Of a stretch of DNA of 64,000 bases, positions 1-10,713 are shown one piece after another; positions within the stretch are counted from its first letter, which is position 1, and each line of letters begins with the position of its first letter. Source of the DNA: Telopea speciosissima (Eukaryota > Streptophyta > Magnoliopsida > Proteales > Proteaceae); NCBI RefSeq assembly GCF_018873765.1, contig NC_057917.1, positions 60,012,464 through 60,076,463 of the forward strand. The letters run 5' to 3'. Below the pieces are notes generated by a model, which saw only the letters and a list, made by a program, of their open reading frames with translations, ran no database searches and was not told where the DNA came from. Both the position numbers and the translations under genes were made by a program.

Positions 1-126
1 GGAACCAAAGAAAAAGAAAATTGTTTATTTAACTACCCAATCCAGTCACTTCCTCTGGGTTGGCTACATATGTCCACTGGTTTAAAACCATAATAGATCA
101 TCAGTTTCTATAATTCAATGCCTGAA

Positions 127-190
127 CATAGTTGTCATGGCATCTAGGCGACCCAAGGCATTGGAAGGGGCCTGGACGTAGGGCGACACC
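127..190. repeat. End of a hAT-like element (partial)
   Basis: The sequence starting CATAGTTGTCATGG matches the reverse complement of the right end of the hAT-like element at 62278-62694 (CATAGTTGTCAAGG), and the shared similarity continues through an AGGCGACCCAAGG-type stretch. I could not find the partner end or a TSD, so only this terminus is called. Confidence 0.4.
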
Positions 191-378
191 AATAAGATTA
201 CCAAGGATTGGCATTTGTAGAGTTTCTATAAACTCTACAGTGAATAATAAATACATATCTATAGTGGCATATGTTAAAAAAAATTTGAAAAGAAATGTTG
301 AAGGATTGGTAGGGGGCTAACGACCAGACATACAAAAGAGATTACAGTTCTTCAAACTCCCCCCCAGCTGGAAGGAGT

Positions 379-538
379 AAAGGGCGTACCCAGCGCACGA
401 GGCTCCCACCACTACAGGGTCTAGGGAGGATCATAATGTACGCAGCCTTACCCCCGCTTCGCGGAGAGGCTGTTTCCAGACACTTGAACCTGTGACCACT
501 TGGTCACACTGGAGCAACTTTACCGTTGCACCAGGGAG
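379..538 (-). mobile_element. Au-type SINE
   Basis: Read on the minus strand this is a tRNA-derived SINE of the Au family. It has an A-box region near its 5' end, a B-box-like GGTTCAAGT, the conserved GGAAACAGCCTCTC block, the GGTAAGGCTGCGTACATTAT block, and the 3' end GGGTACGCCC followed by a short T-rich tail. It aligns throughout with the copies at 44136-44304 and 56944-57113. Flanks GAGTAAAG (375-382) and AAGTAAAG (539-546) may be a decayed TSD. Confidence 0.85.
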
Positions 539-546
539 AAGTAAAG

Positions 547-1895
547 TTCTTCATAAATACTCGGTGGCATATCTCCCTTATAGTAAATTTGCTTCTTAAA
601 TAATTTCATTGTAGAAATCCTGAAGAACATGTTACTACTTGGAATGACCGCCAGTAATCATCTATTTCTTGAAAACAACTCCCATGTAGGCTTATGTTAA
701 GAACCAAGTGTCGTTACGATGATGAATGGTTACAGAACAGTCCAAATGTGTATATAGAAACAAGGAACAAAATCCAGAAACAAAAATCCTTGATCAACTT
801 CTTCAAATTCTAGCACACTAAAGACGCTAATGCTAGATGGATGGCATTAGATACACTAACAAGTAGTACGAACAAGACAGATAGATATAGAGTTGGTTCT
901 CCATGTATTTTTTTCTCCAATTAGTTTTTAAAATATTTCCCTCTAACAGATAAATTTCAGCTAACAAAGCTTTTATTCAATATCTGCACATATTTTTGCT
1001 ATTAACACTTGTTCACCTTGCACTGTGGGTTTCCATGTGATATTGTGCAGGAGGCTGGTGGGCTTTAAAAAAAAATCTGCTTCCATGGTGGATGGCTAGA
1101 AAATTACGGGTAAGAATTTGACCCACATTGGCAGGCAATGCAAAGCTTGTGTTGTGTAGCTTTCTAGGACCCATTCTTTTTTTTTTTTAAATTATTCATA
1201 CAACGAACGAGCCTGGCTACTGTAAAGGTCCAGGGGAAATGATTCAGACCTAGGTTATAATGAGAAAGAAAAGGACTGTTAAAAGAAGATCTAGGCACTG
1301 AGAAACAAGAAGAAGAAGACTACAGAAGCAGAAGAAGCTTCACATCCAAAATGGTTCGGCGGATTTCAATTGAATGGCATAATTAAATATTTCCAAATAT
1401 GTTGATTCCAGAATCTTTAGATTGGTCTACTCTTCCCACATGCAGTTATAGTCACACAATTACAAACAGAGAGAACGAGAGAGAGAGAGAGAGAAAACAG
1501 AGAGAATTTACCAGGCTCAAGTCGCTGAGTGCCGGAATAGTTGCAGAGGCAGTGTTGCCTGTGGAAGCGGGAGAACCAATGAGGCTATAGGAGAGAAGAA
1601 TTATAGAACATTAATCACAAGAAGAAAAATAGTAATAAGAGGCGTTAAGGAGCCCCAAGCTGATACGCACTTCCATATACCTCAAATCCTCAATCGTAAA
1701 TCCTCTCTTTGCAGAGCAAGAAATACGAGTCCACTGTTCTTGAGAGTTTTTTTTTTTTTTTCCTTTTTTTTTTCTGCTATGATGTGAGAAAGAGGGGGAG
1801 ACTTTTCAATCTCAAGACAACGTCGACAGGAATGGAAGATGAAAAAAAGGAGTAAGATGTAATTTTACCAAAACGCAGAAGAGAGTTAAGAAAGA
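547..1895. other. Intergenic, no gene recognised
   Basis: A+T-rich spacer with short homopolymers and a short GA run near 1474-1493. The small open frame at 1399-1590 contains the GA microsatellite and has no recognisable domain or splice context. Confidence 0.5.
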
Positions 1896-1897
1896 GG

Positions 1898-1904
1898 AAA
1901 AAAA
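1898..1904 (-). terminator. Pol III terminator of tRNA-Trp
   Basis: Seven A on the plus strand give a T7 run on the minus strand, two bases past the mature tRNA 3' end. This is a normal RNA polymerase III stop. Confidence 0.75.
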
Positions 1905-1905
1905 T

Positions 1906-1977
1906 TGAACCCGACGTGAATCGAACACGCAACCTTCTGATCTGGAGTCAGACGCGCTACCATTGCGCCACGGATCC
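1906..1977 (-). tRNA. tRNA-Trp (anticodon CCA)
   Basis: On the minus strand the 72-nt sequence starts GGATCCG and ends CGGGTTCA, giving a 7-bp acceptor stem with two G-U pairs. A-box TGGCGCAATGG, anticodon loop CTCCAGA (anticodon CCA) and T-loop/B-box GTTCGATTC are all present. There is no intron and the CCA tail is not encoded, as expected for a nuclear gene. A T7 terminator follows. It looks fully functional as a cytosolic tryptophan tRNA. Confidence 0.95.
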
Positions 1978-1979
1978 TC

Positions 1980-3690
1980 GATGAATGCTTATATGTCCAA
2001 AATTTTTTATCACAATATTTTTACTAAAAATTTGAATTCCATTTGGGCAAAATTTTTTCCTATTTTTTCCTACATTGACCCACTTGCGGAGGTTTTCTAA
2101 GAAGGTCATCTATTTCAATGGTTTGAGGAATCCATATCGACGGATACTGCACAGTTTTGAAGGTGATTGATATTGATATTGATATCGATATTGATAATAT
2201 ATCGGTGAAGCAATAATGGGTAAAGGGTAAAATAGTCAAAATTTCATTTTTTAAGGAAAATCAGGTGATAAAAAGAAATGTTAATTAATCAAAGGTCCAA
2301 CTGATTATCGCCTTTATATAGGGAGGGAGACTTCTTCTTTCACTGAACATTCTAAAGTGTAATCACCTTCCTGGACGCTTGTTTGATACGATCGGTTTGT
2401 GCTGATATCATATCAATTTTGAAGGTACTGATACCGAATTTGATACCGTTCACTAAAACCCATGCCTATTTTTATCCGTAGAATGTGTTGTTGTTCTGAT
2501 TTTTTTTTATGAAACAAAGTGTAATCACACAAACCACACACCAATCCCAAAAGGTTAACCTACTTTTGTTGTTGTTCTGATTTATTAGGGCTTATATCAT
2601 GCCTTGATGGAAATGACTGACTAACAGATAGCCCTCTTTTGGGCCTATGGTATTTTAGTCAACAACATTAGGTTACTCTATATAATGATTTTGAGACTGT
2701 TTGTTTCAATTTTGTTCTTCGGTCTTTGAATTTGTGAAGCCCATTTGTTAGTTAAAGAGGTTTATTTGTTATGTTGGTCTAAGGTTTGGTGGGGTGAGAC
2801 CCCCTTTTCATTGTTCTTCCTTCTATCCTTAATAGCAAAACCTTTATTTTTTAAAATTTTAAAATAAATTGGTTTGTGGAAGCGTTCTCCACCTTCTCTT
2901 GTCAAAAAAAAAAACACCTATTTTTGTCACATGGATGTGAAGATCTGGCAATTTGATTATTAGATGTCAAAAGAATCATCTTGATTGGCCGTGCGTCAAC
3001 TTTCAAACCATAAATTCAATTTAAAATACCCTCATGTGTGTCGTCCATAAATCCATATAATGTCAACTGCCTATTTTCAACGTCCAAATTGTTCGTAGCC
3101 TTTAGATTCTTGATACTTCTACCCAAAAAAAAAAGATTCTTGATACTTGATTTCATGGTTCAAATAATTGGTAGTGGATCGGTCAATTCGAATCGGAATT
3201 AAAGGAGACCAATCATGATATCGGTTGATATCAACCAAGTTTTCAAGCTGAGTCTAGGGTGTTCTGACCGATTCTGACCCGATAAGAATCAAAACCTGTG
3301 ACTATCAACTTTGCTTTAGATGACATTTGACATGTGAATAGGGGAAGGGGGGGCTTTGGGGTATACTTGTCTACAAAATTATAGACATGCCTAACATGCC
3401 ATGTGATCAAATCAGGGCCTGCTTCTTGGACTCTCTTCAAACGAGTCCACCTAGAATTAGCTTAGAACCTTTATCCCAACTTCACTAGTCTAAAAATTGA
3501 CATGTGAGTAGGGATACCGATGCTTGACATATCCATGAAAGTATTTAATCTCCTACTTTTCTTCTCCCATGTCATTGGAATGTCATTGGAACATTTTTTT
3601 TGTTGGTGTTAGCCCTAGTTGTACATGATGATATATATTGCTTAACTTCAATGGAATGCGTAGCTTTTGTTGAATTAAATCAAAATAAAT
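1980..3690. other. Intergenic with degenerate GATATT/GATACC repeats
   Basis: No gene recognised. A short (TTGATA)n-like microsatellite lies at about 2165-2205. Scattered TGATATC/GATACC words at 2400-2460 and 3180-3240 resemble the interior of the hAT-like elements at 3701 and 27156, but no clear ends were found. Confidence 0.4.
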
Positions 3691-3700
3691 TCACATATTA

Positions 3701-3932
3701 TTAGGGTTTTAGTTCATGGTATCGACACTGTTATCGGTCGCTGATGAAATCAATATCGATACGTACCAGTTGTATCGCTTCGACTCTAGATCAAAAAGTT
3801 ATTTTTTCACCAAAAAACTAAGGTTCAAGCTAATTCACCAATACCGTATCGATCAAGTATTGGTTCGGGCACGACCAATACAATATAGATCAACCGATAC
3901 GTTTGATCCGATATAGATTCCTAAAACCCTTG
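3701..3932. mobile_element. Small hAT-like MITE
   Basis: The left end TTAGGGTTTTAG and the right end CTAAAACCCTTG (reverse complement CAAGGGTTTTAG) form terminal inverted repeats around a 232-bp interior rich in ATCGATA/GATACG words. Flanks CATATTAT and CATATCAT make a near-perfect 8-bp TSD, the size typical of hAT transposition. No transposase is present. Confidence 0.6.
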
Positions 3933-4134
3933 CATATCATGACTCCATCAAAAGCTCTTAGGAGTAAGTCATTCAAAAGTGGATCATGATCAAGAATCAT
4001 AAATATTGAGATGATGAGTGCATTCTTATTGCAATATGGACTTGTAATCATAATCATTTTTTCTTTTTCTTTTTTGTAAACAGAAATTCATTCAGATAAA
4101 TGTCATGAAATCCACACTGTTTTGATACAAAGTA

Positions 4135-5022
4135 AGGGTGTCAAAACCTAGCCCGAACCATTAAGACCGATCGAAAAAACCCGGACCAAACCAAACCGAT
4201 CCTTATTGGATTGGTTTTGGACTGGGATATGATGGGACCGACTGAAAACCGGACCGCACCGAACCAACGGATAGCAAACCGAAACCCGAACCGAATTAAA
4301 CCGATAAAAAAAAATCATTGAGTATAAGGTTATGAATAGGTGAATTGATAAAGAAAAATCATTGAGTTAGTGAACAAATTTCTGATTGTAAGGGGAATTG
4401 TTACAAATCAATGAGTACGAGGTTATGAAAAAAAAAAATTTCATTTTAACAATGCTTCTTCCATTAATCTCCCTTGTTTACTATGCAAAATTAGTTGGTT
4501 GTCAAATAAATGATTTGAAAGTAGGGTTCATTCTATGATTTCAATATTAATTATCTTCTCAGTGACTATTCTTTGATTTCAATTTTAATTATCTTTCCCT
4601 TACAATTAATGATAAATAATTATATGATTTGTAACAATAATTATCCATTGATTTTAATATATCTTCCATTCTTCCCCATATAATTTATTCTTCTTTGTTT
4701 GAATTACAACATGAACATATTAAATCAATTTTCTTATTTATGGTTGTATACTTGTTTTGACTTGGGGAAGGTGAATTAAGGTGTTTTTATCGAATCTTTC
4801 CTCACTATAAAGTATGAATTTAAGATTTCATTGTGCCTCAAACCCGAAAACAAACCGATCTAAACCGATAATAACCCGATATTGAAAAATCGAAATAAAC
4901 CGAAACTGCACCGGACCAAAAACCGAAGTTTCTTAACGATTTGGTTTTGGTCTCACCATTCCAAGACCGAAACCGATTCAGCCCGACCGAAATCGAGCCG
5001 AACCGACCATTTGACACCCCTA
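4135..5022. mobile_element. Non-autonomous TIR transposon with 10-bp TSD
   Basis: The ends AAGGGTGTCAAA and TTTGACACCCCTA are inverted repeats, flanked on both sides by ATACAAAGTA (4125-4134 and 5023-5032). The arms are rich in ACCGAACCGA-type words in opposite orientation, giving an extended imperfect foldback, and the core is A+T-rich. No transposase is visible. A TSD of 8-10 bp fits hAT or Mutator-like elements; the superfamily is not settled. Confidence 0.7.
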
Positions 5023-5032
5023 ATACAAAGTA

Positions 5033-6482
5033 CCAAAAATTAACGAATAGAGTATGACCATACTGTCTTTCACGCCAATGACAGAGTCTTCCTGACTAGG
5101 GGATGGGCAAAATCAATGAATTCCCTAGAGCTAAAATTGTAGAGACAGTTTATAAGACAAAATGATACATTAAATCTATGCTTGGGTGGAGAAGAAACCA
5201 CTCGTGGAGGTGTGGCAGACAAAGCCCTATACGTGCTCACTTTAATGTGTGACATCTTGCCTAATCCTAGAGTTCTCAATTGCATATGTGTCATTTATAC
5301 CGAACTAGCAAGTGGGTAGGACCTAGAGATTCTCCAACCTTCCAATCTGACTCCACTTTCGACACTGGGAACTTGGCCAGTGTTCGCTCCATCCTCCGAT
5401 TCATGAAGATGGAGAGAGAGTTGTTGTATTAGTTGCGCTTCCAACATAGACTATTCATTGTCATGCGGAGTTACAGAAAGAGTAGAGTTGTAACTGTTGG
5501 TCACTATGGGAGAGTGATGAGCATTATCAATAGTTCATTGATAAACACTATTAATAAACATTTGTGTATCTTTAAAAAGCCGAAACCGACAAAAGATAGG
5601 GAGAAGATGTAATTCATGAAACTGAAGTCCTTCATTCCTGAGTTGAGTTGCCTTAAATGAGGATAAGAAATCAATTGCCGCGTGTAAGAATTGATGGGTG
5701 TTGAATTGTGTAGCTGCTTGGCAAGTAAATGAAATTAATAGCCGTTGAATTGATGGATTTATTAATCGAAATTGTTGGTTGCGCTGGCTGAAGTGAAATG
5801 TTATCTGCCCTTAACCTGTCACGTATCTTTCCAAACAACTGACTCAGTTGAGGTTCATCTTTTCCGGCCACGGTAATTTCCATTGATCGTCTTTACTGCC
5901 TCACTAGTCGACTTTGAATTTTTGCCATGGTGTTTCTTCTTCATCTTTGCTGGTGAGAAATGGTCAGATGTGATCGACTGTAGGGTGGGCATTTGAACTT
6001 CAACAAAAGACTCACTAGTAGCAATAGAATCCAACATGTTTTCAGAGATATCATGGATAGAAAATGATAGATATTTGAAAATCCGTAAACAAGAGATGGA
6101 GCATTCTCAACAATATGAATGTCCGGATTTATCCCTTGTATCTTTGCTCCATGCCTTCTCGATTGTGCAAAATCACAAACACCTTCTTGATAGGCCATTA
6201 CACAACAAGCCAAAAACATATACACAGATGAAAGACGCCCTGGTTAGAAAACCTATCTATATGGAGGAGAAAACTGCATCCTCAGCCCTAGAAGGAGGAG
6301 GAGGTTCCATAGGTCGGGGTGGAGTAGGAGATTCTGATGAAGAAGGGTAGAAAATGAGTGAAGTCTTTGAAGACATTCCAATCATTAACTTATCCATAGA
6401 TGAAATACCACCTTATGTAAAAAACCACACTCACAGGGAGGGGAAAATGACACCCATAAGGAGGAGAATATTTCTAACCTAT
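5033..6482. other. Intergenic, unrecognised open frames
   Basis: Overlapping short open frames occur on both strands between 5671 and 6350, the longest 104 codons at 6036-6350 on the plus strand. None carries a domain I recognise or flanking splice sites that join them, so no gene is called. Confidence 0.4.
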
Positions 6483-6498
6483 TAGAAAACTAATTATT

Positions 6499-7228
6499 TT
6501 TTTTTTGGGAGAATAGAGAGTTTATATTAATAATTGAATGAAAAAAAAAAAGAAATTACAGTCTATAGTAACGTTTCTCATTGGCATCGTCCCTTATAAG
6601 GTTGGAGAGAGCTAGTGGGAGAAGAATTTAGCTCGTCTCCGGGGAGCCCAACATGCCTAGGGTGCTGCCAGCCGTTGGGCTGTGCCGCACACATCCCTAG
6701 GCGTGCACCGAGATGTGTGCAACACAGCTCAATCGCTGGATGCCCCCTGGGTGCGCCCTGGGCGCTGGGCTCGTTGGAGACGATCCTGATCCGTGGGAGA
6801 ACGCTTGTACACAGGTGAATTTCTTGGCAAGAATGTAACAACCCTGCCAAGAAATCGGCACAACTATTAAGAGCGCGCACATGATACACAAAATTGCAAC
6901 ACCATAAGCACTCCTTCAGCTCAAGAATGTCATTCACCAACAAGAAAAGCTGATTCACCATGTCAGTTCTTACTTTGATGTTTGTGATTTTCAGTACATT
7001 CCAAGGGTTGCCAATGTGTTGGCGGATACCCTTGCCAGGAGGGCCCAATCCATCTCGGATAGGATTGTTTGGCCTGTTTCCGACCCCTGCTTTGCTGTTC
7101 CTTTTGGGACCTAAAGCTGGGTGTCTCCGAGTCTTTCTTAATGGAAGTTTTTTTCTACCAAAAAAAAAAAAAAACAAGAAAAACTGATTCACCATGGCCC
7201 AGTTCATCACGGCCCTTCGTTTAGAATT
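6499..7228 (-). mobile_element. 5'-truncated LINE, host of a nested LINE
   Basis: This is the 3' part of a minus-strand L1-type LINE. A minus-strand frame around 6820-6960 encodes an RNase H-like tail (HVRALNSCADFLAGLL, matching the HVxRxxNxxADxLA pattern of plant LINE RNase H domains). The 3' end abuts a T-run (6495-6504), that is, a poly(A) tail on the minus strand. A 16-bp direct repeat TAGAAAACTAATTATT flanks it (6483-6498 and 7229-7244). A second LINE copy is inserted in the opposite orientation at 6963-7172. Confidence 0.8.
6963..7172 (+). mobile_element. Short 5'-truncated LINE nested in another LINE
   Basis: A 210-bp plus-strand insert encodes the C-terminus of a LINE RNase H region (YIPRVANVLADTLARRAQS), followed by a stop, a short 3' UTR and a poly(A) tail. 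It is bounded by a 24-bp direct repeat with one mismatch (6939-6962 and 7173-7196). The interrupted sequence on both sides belongs to the minus-strand LINE, so this insertion is the younger one. Confidence 0.85.
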
Positions 7229-7493
7229 TAGAAAACTAATTATTGCATTGTGTAATCATAATCTCCCTTTGATAATCTAATAAAGCTTTTTATCAAAAAA
7301 AAAGAAGATAGTCTAATAAAGCTAACAGCTGCCACCATCCCACCTTTTATCTAATAATCTTCTTTATTGCTACACCAAAAAAAAAGAAAATCTTCTTATT
7401 GTGTATCTAGAGAGCATTCAACAAGTAACACTCAGTTCAATAAATAAAATTAAGGGAAAAAAAAACAAAAAAACACATGTTGGATCGAAGACA

Positions 7494-7642
7494 GCCCAAT
7501 CCAGAGAAACGTAACTATCTAAGCCCAGCCCAATTAACCACCGAATCCAAGCCCAACTCAGCAAACCTATGCTCGTTCCGACGTTACTCCACGGCTTCTC
7601 CCCGCCCTAGAAATCCATAAAATGCAGCCTCGTTAACCCTAA
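7494..7642 (+). promoter_or_regulatory. Ribosomal-protein-type promoter (site II + telo-box)
   Basis: Four GCCCA cores (7494, 7523, 7528, 7551; site II elements, TGGGC on the other strand) precede a telo-box core AACCCTAA at 7635-7642. This pairing is the known signature of plant ribosomal-protein and translation genes. It sits just upstream of the RPL7-like leader exon. Confidence 0.75.
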
Positions 7643-8823
7643 AAGGTCTCTTTCACCTCGCAGCTTCTGCTGCTTAACCCGATTATCGTAGTGGAAGAGA
7701 AGAGAGGGAGAAACAGGAGTTCCTTTCAGCTTCACCTGTGAGTAAATTCGTAATTTTGCGACACTGGACTCTGTACTTACTTGGTTTTGAGATTCTTTCA
7801 TTAGTTCTTGCTAAAAAATCTGGAAACTCTCTTTTATTTATTTGTTTTTCAATACTATTAGCTAGGATTACGGTGCAGGAATTGTAATTAGAGTAAATAT
7901 ATCGACTTTATTCATTGAGACTGATTGGGAGCTTTTACAGAATTCATTTAGAAGATTGAGGCTTACTTCTTTTTGGATTTTATGTTAACTATAGTAAATA
8001 TATTTTGTGACTGGAATCAAAACTTTCCATTCAAACCTCATGATCTGGTTCAATAGATCTTAGGCCCAGCTAGAATGTGTTAACTAATGTATGGCTAATG
8101 ATCTCTTGATAATTCTGTGATACTTACATAGTTTGGTAAAAATTTATAAGGTTTAGTGTTTTATCTGTTATAGTTCTCCCTACTAGTTTGTGGGTGTTGG
8201 TGTGAAGGGATATACTTGCAATTTTCCTTTTTATTTTCAATGTCAAAAGTTTGAAGACCTAGCATGGACTTTTAACTTTTATCTTGTCTGTAGTCAGGTA
8301 ATTGTTGATTTTTCCTTGCTGAACTTTCTTGTGGGAGCTTGGTTGAAGCTTAGAGTATCATGGCTGACGAGGAACAGCAGTCCCTCCCATATGTACAAGA
8401 GACGGTATTGAAGAAAAGGAAAAATAATGAAGAGTGGGCAATAAAAAGGAGAGAGCAGTTGGGACAAAAGAAACTGAGAACTAAAGAAAATCGAAAGCTC
8501 ATCTTCAAAAGGGCTGAGCAGTATATCAAAGAATACCGAAACAAAGTAACCATCTGTCCTTAATCTCAAACACTCAGTTTTCATTTTTGTCATGTAAAAT
8601 GATGATTAAGAGGTTATTTTTCATGAAATTATCCAAATACTTATATATTAGAATGTATAATAGATGCTCTTTTACATTTTCTGTGTTGTTTCTGATGTTG
8701 GACAAGGTCTCCCTACAAAGGATAGGGTTGTTCTACCGGCTATTGGGTTCAGTAGGTTGGCCCTCGGTTTATCTCTATGGTTAGATAGTAAATTTGGTAT
8801 TAGTTCTTGGGTTTCTGTCTTGT

Positions 8824-8995
8824 ATATGATTATATTATCATATATGATATTAGATTACTATTATCGTAATATCATCATATATAATGATGGTCTCATTTAT
8901 TACATTTTTATATGATTATGTTATCATATATGATATTAGATTACTATTATCGTAATATCATCATATATAATGATGGTCTCATTTATTACATTTTC
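8824..8995. repeat. Tandem duplication with internal palindrome
   Basis: Two copies of about 88 bp (8824-8911 and 8912-8995), nearly identical, lie in the long RPL7-like intron. Each contains TGATATTA ... TAATATCA, able to form a hairpin. Confidence 0.85.
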
Positions 8996-9959
8996 AATAA
9001 ACTAGGCTAGTGGTCTTTCGTATTCAAGAAACTCAAAAGATGGTATTCAATAGACAACTAATAGGTTGACTGGTTTGGGTTAGAATTTTTTCTAGGGTTT
9101 TTCACTATGCAGCTAAAGGGTATAGGTGATTTCTCTGGTGCTTGATTCATTTTTGCTAGTTGTTGAAGTAATATCAAGTTGAAAGGTTCCCATGATTGTA
9201 GATCTATACCAGTCTACATAAGAATATTGATAAAGCAACAACATGAAGAAACAAAGTACAAGGAGGGAAGAAAGAACAAAAGAATTCAAAATAGTGTTAG
9301 AAGAAGAGACATGCCTAGGTTTCTCCTTGGGTTTTTTCCTAGCCCATGGCCAACTGAAATCCCATTTTATTATAATAGATAAACTGATTACATTGTTAAA
9401 AGAATTAAAGAAAGGGTTGGACTAGCACTTAGACAGTGCGAGCTAGGCCAAGAGCTGTTTAATACTATATTATTCAATCATTTGAGAACCGAATGAGCAG
9501 GAGATGAGTTTATAACAGAACAAAGAAGCCTAACCTTCTGTTCAGCCAATAGGGGGTTTCATTATAAGCCAGGGCACGTAGCCCGCTATGCTTAGTCAAG
9601 GAATGAGGAAAAGCAAAATGGAATGAATGGTTGAAGTGACTGATGAGTGAGTGTGATATGAAGAGCAAGTGCTTTCTCAACACTGATAATATGATGCCCC
9701 AGGAAAAAACGATGGCCGAACGCGTAGAACAACAAGTTATTGCAGGCAGGAGTTTCAAATCCATGAACTTCATACAGAGCTTCTCGGAGGAAGATAAGCA
9801 ATTGGAGCAGAAAAACAAAGATTTTGTCCATTTACTACCGAAAAACATTTATTAATTAGAGATGTTAACTCCTAGTTTAACTTTGATATGTACAACAAGA
9901 AATCCACATAAGACTGATCATCCAGCTTATTCCAGCAGATAGGCCCTTAAAAGACCTCT

Positions 9960-9972
9960 CCCCCCCCCCCCC

Positions 9973-10004
<32 letters not shown>
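9960..10004. repeat. Compound C-run / A-run homopolymer
   Basis: About 14 C are followed directly by more than 30 A. Similar compound runs occur at 11946-11985 and, as T then G, at 38722-38752. Confidence 0.8.
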
Positions 10005-10006
<2 letters not shown>

Positions 10007-10333
10007 ATAACACACTCACACAAGGAACGAACAAAAATATGTTGGTGGAAAGAAACAGGTCCTGCTCACTGCCTCACACACACCATACACAAATAAGTAA
10101 TAATAAAATTTTTCTGAAATCAGCAGGAATTCAAAAAAGGGGGAGGTGGAAGTCATGTTAAATGGGTTATGATTACCTTAAAGAAAAGTATTATATGGGC
10201 AGAGTAAAAAATTTGTAGAGAGGAAATATGGGTCTAGGTACTTTTGCCAACAGGCTGTTGCTTTCTTTCCCTTTTTTCTTTATATAAAAAAAAATTGGGT
10301 GCTGAAACATTCTAGAGGTGGGGCAGCATGTAT

Positions 10334-10713
10334 GGTCTAATGTTGTGGTATGCAGCCCTAGAGACTCGAACTTGTATCTTCTCCGTGGCAAGGTAGCCTG
10401 AGTGCTAACTCACCTATGTTGTGATTGGCCCTACCTTTTACTATTCAGTAATTTTTATTTTGCGGGGGCAATGAGCTGGTTTGATTATAACCGTTGACAA
10501 CAATGCCACAAGAGGGCAGGCTTGGTCTGATGCTGTGTTATGCAGGCCTAGGTACTCAAACCTGTGTCTTTTCCGTGGCAAGGTAGCCTGAGTGCTAACT
10601 CACCTATGTTGTGATTGGCTCTACCTTTTACTATTCAGTAATTTTTATTTTGCGGGGGCAATGAGCTGGTTTGATTATAACCGTTGGCAAAAATGCCTCA
10701 AGGGAAGGCTTGA
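10334..10713 (-). repeat. 190-bp tandem duplication of a tRNA-derived SINE-like unit
   Basis: Two copies (10334-10523 and 10524-10713) share long identical blocks. On the minus strand each carries an A-box-like GTGAGTTAGC, and a B-box-like GTTCGAGTC (copy 1) or GTTTGAGTA (copy 2), in the order expected of a tRNA-derived SINE. It resembles no SINE family I can name, and no tail or TSD was defined. Confidence 0.55.

Noticed and set aside
4135..5022. Helitron
   Set aside because: It has terminal inverted repeats and a TSD, which Helitrons lack.
6578..7210. 210-codon minus-strand open frame
   Set aside because: It is a composite: a decayed LINE RNase H tail on the minus strand running through the antisense of a nested plus-strand LINE, including its poly(A) tail (the Phe run).
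9017..9050. Candidate RPL7 exon (LVVFRIQ-like reading)
   Set aside because: Resembled the family's LLFIIRI by chance only. The true exon with correct phase and borders is 11810-11902.
9510..9855. Overlapping open frames on both strands in the RPL7-like intron
   Set aside because: No domain and no splice context, and they do not match the missing RPL7 residues, which are found at 11810-11902.
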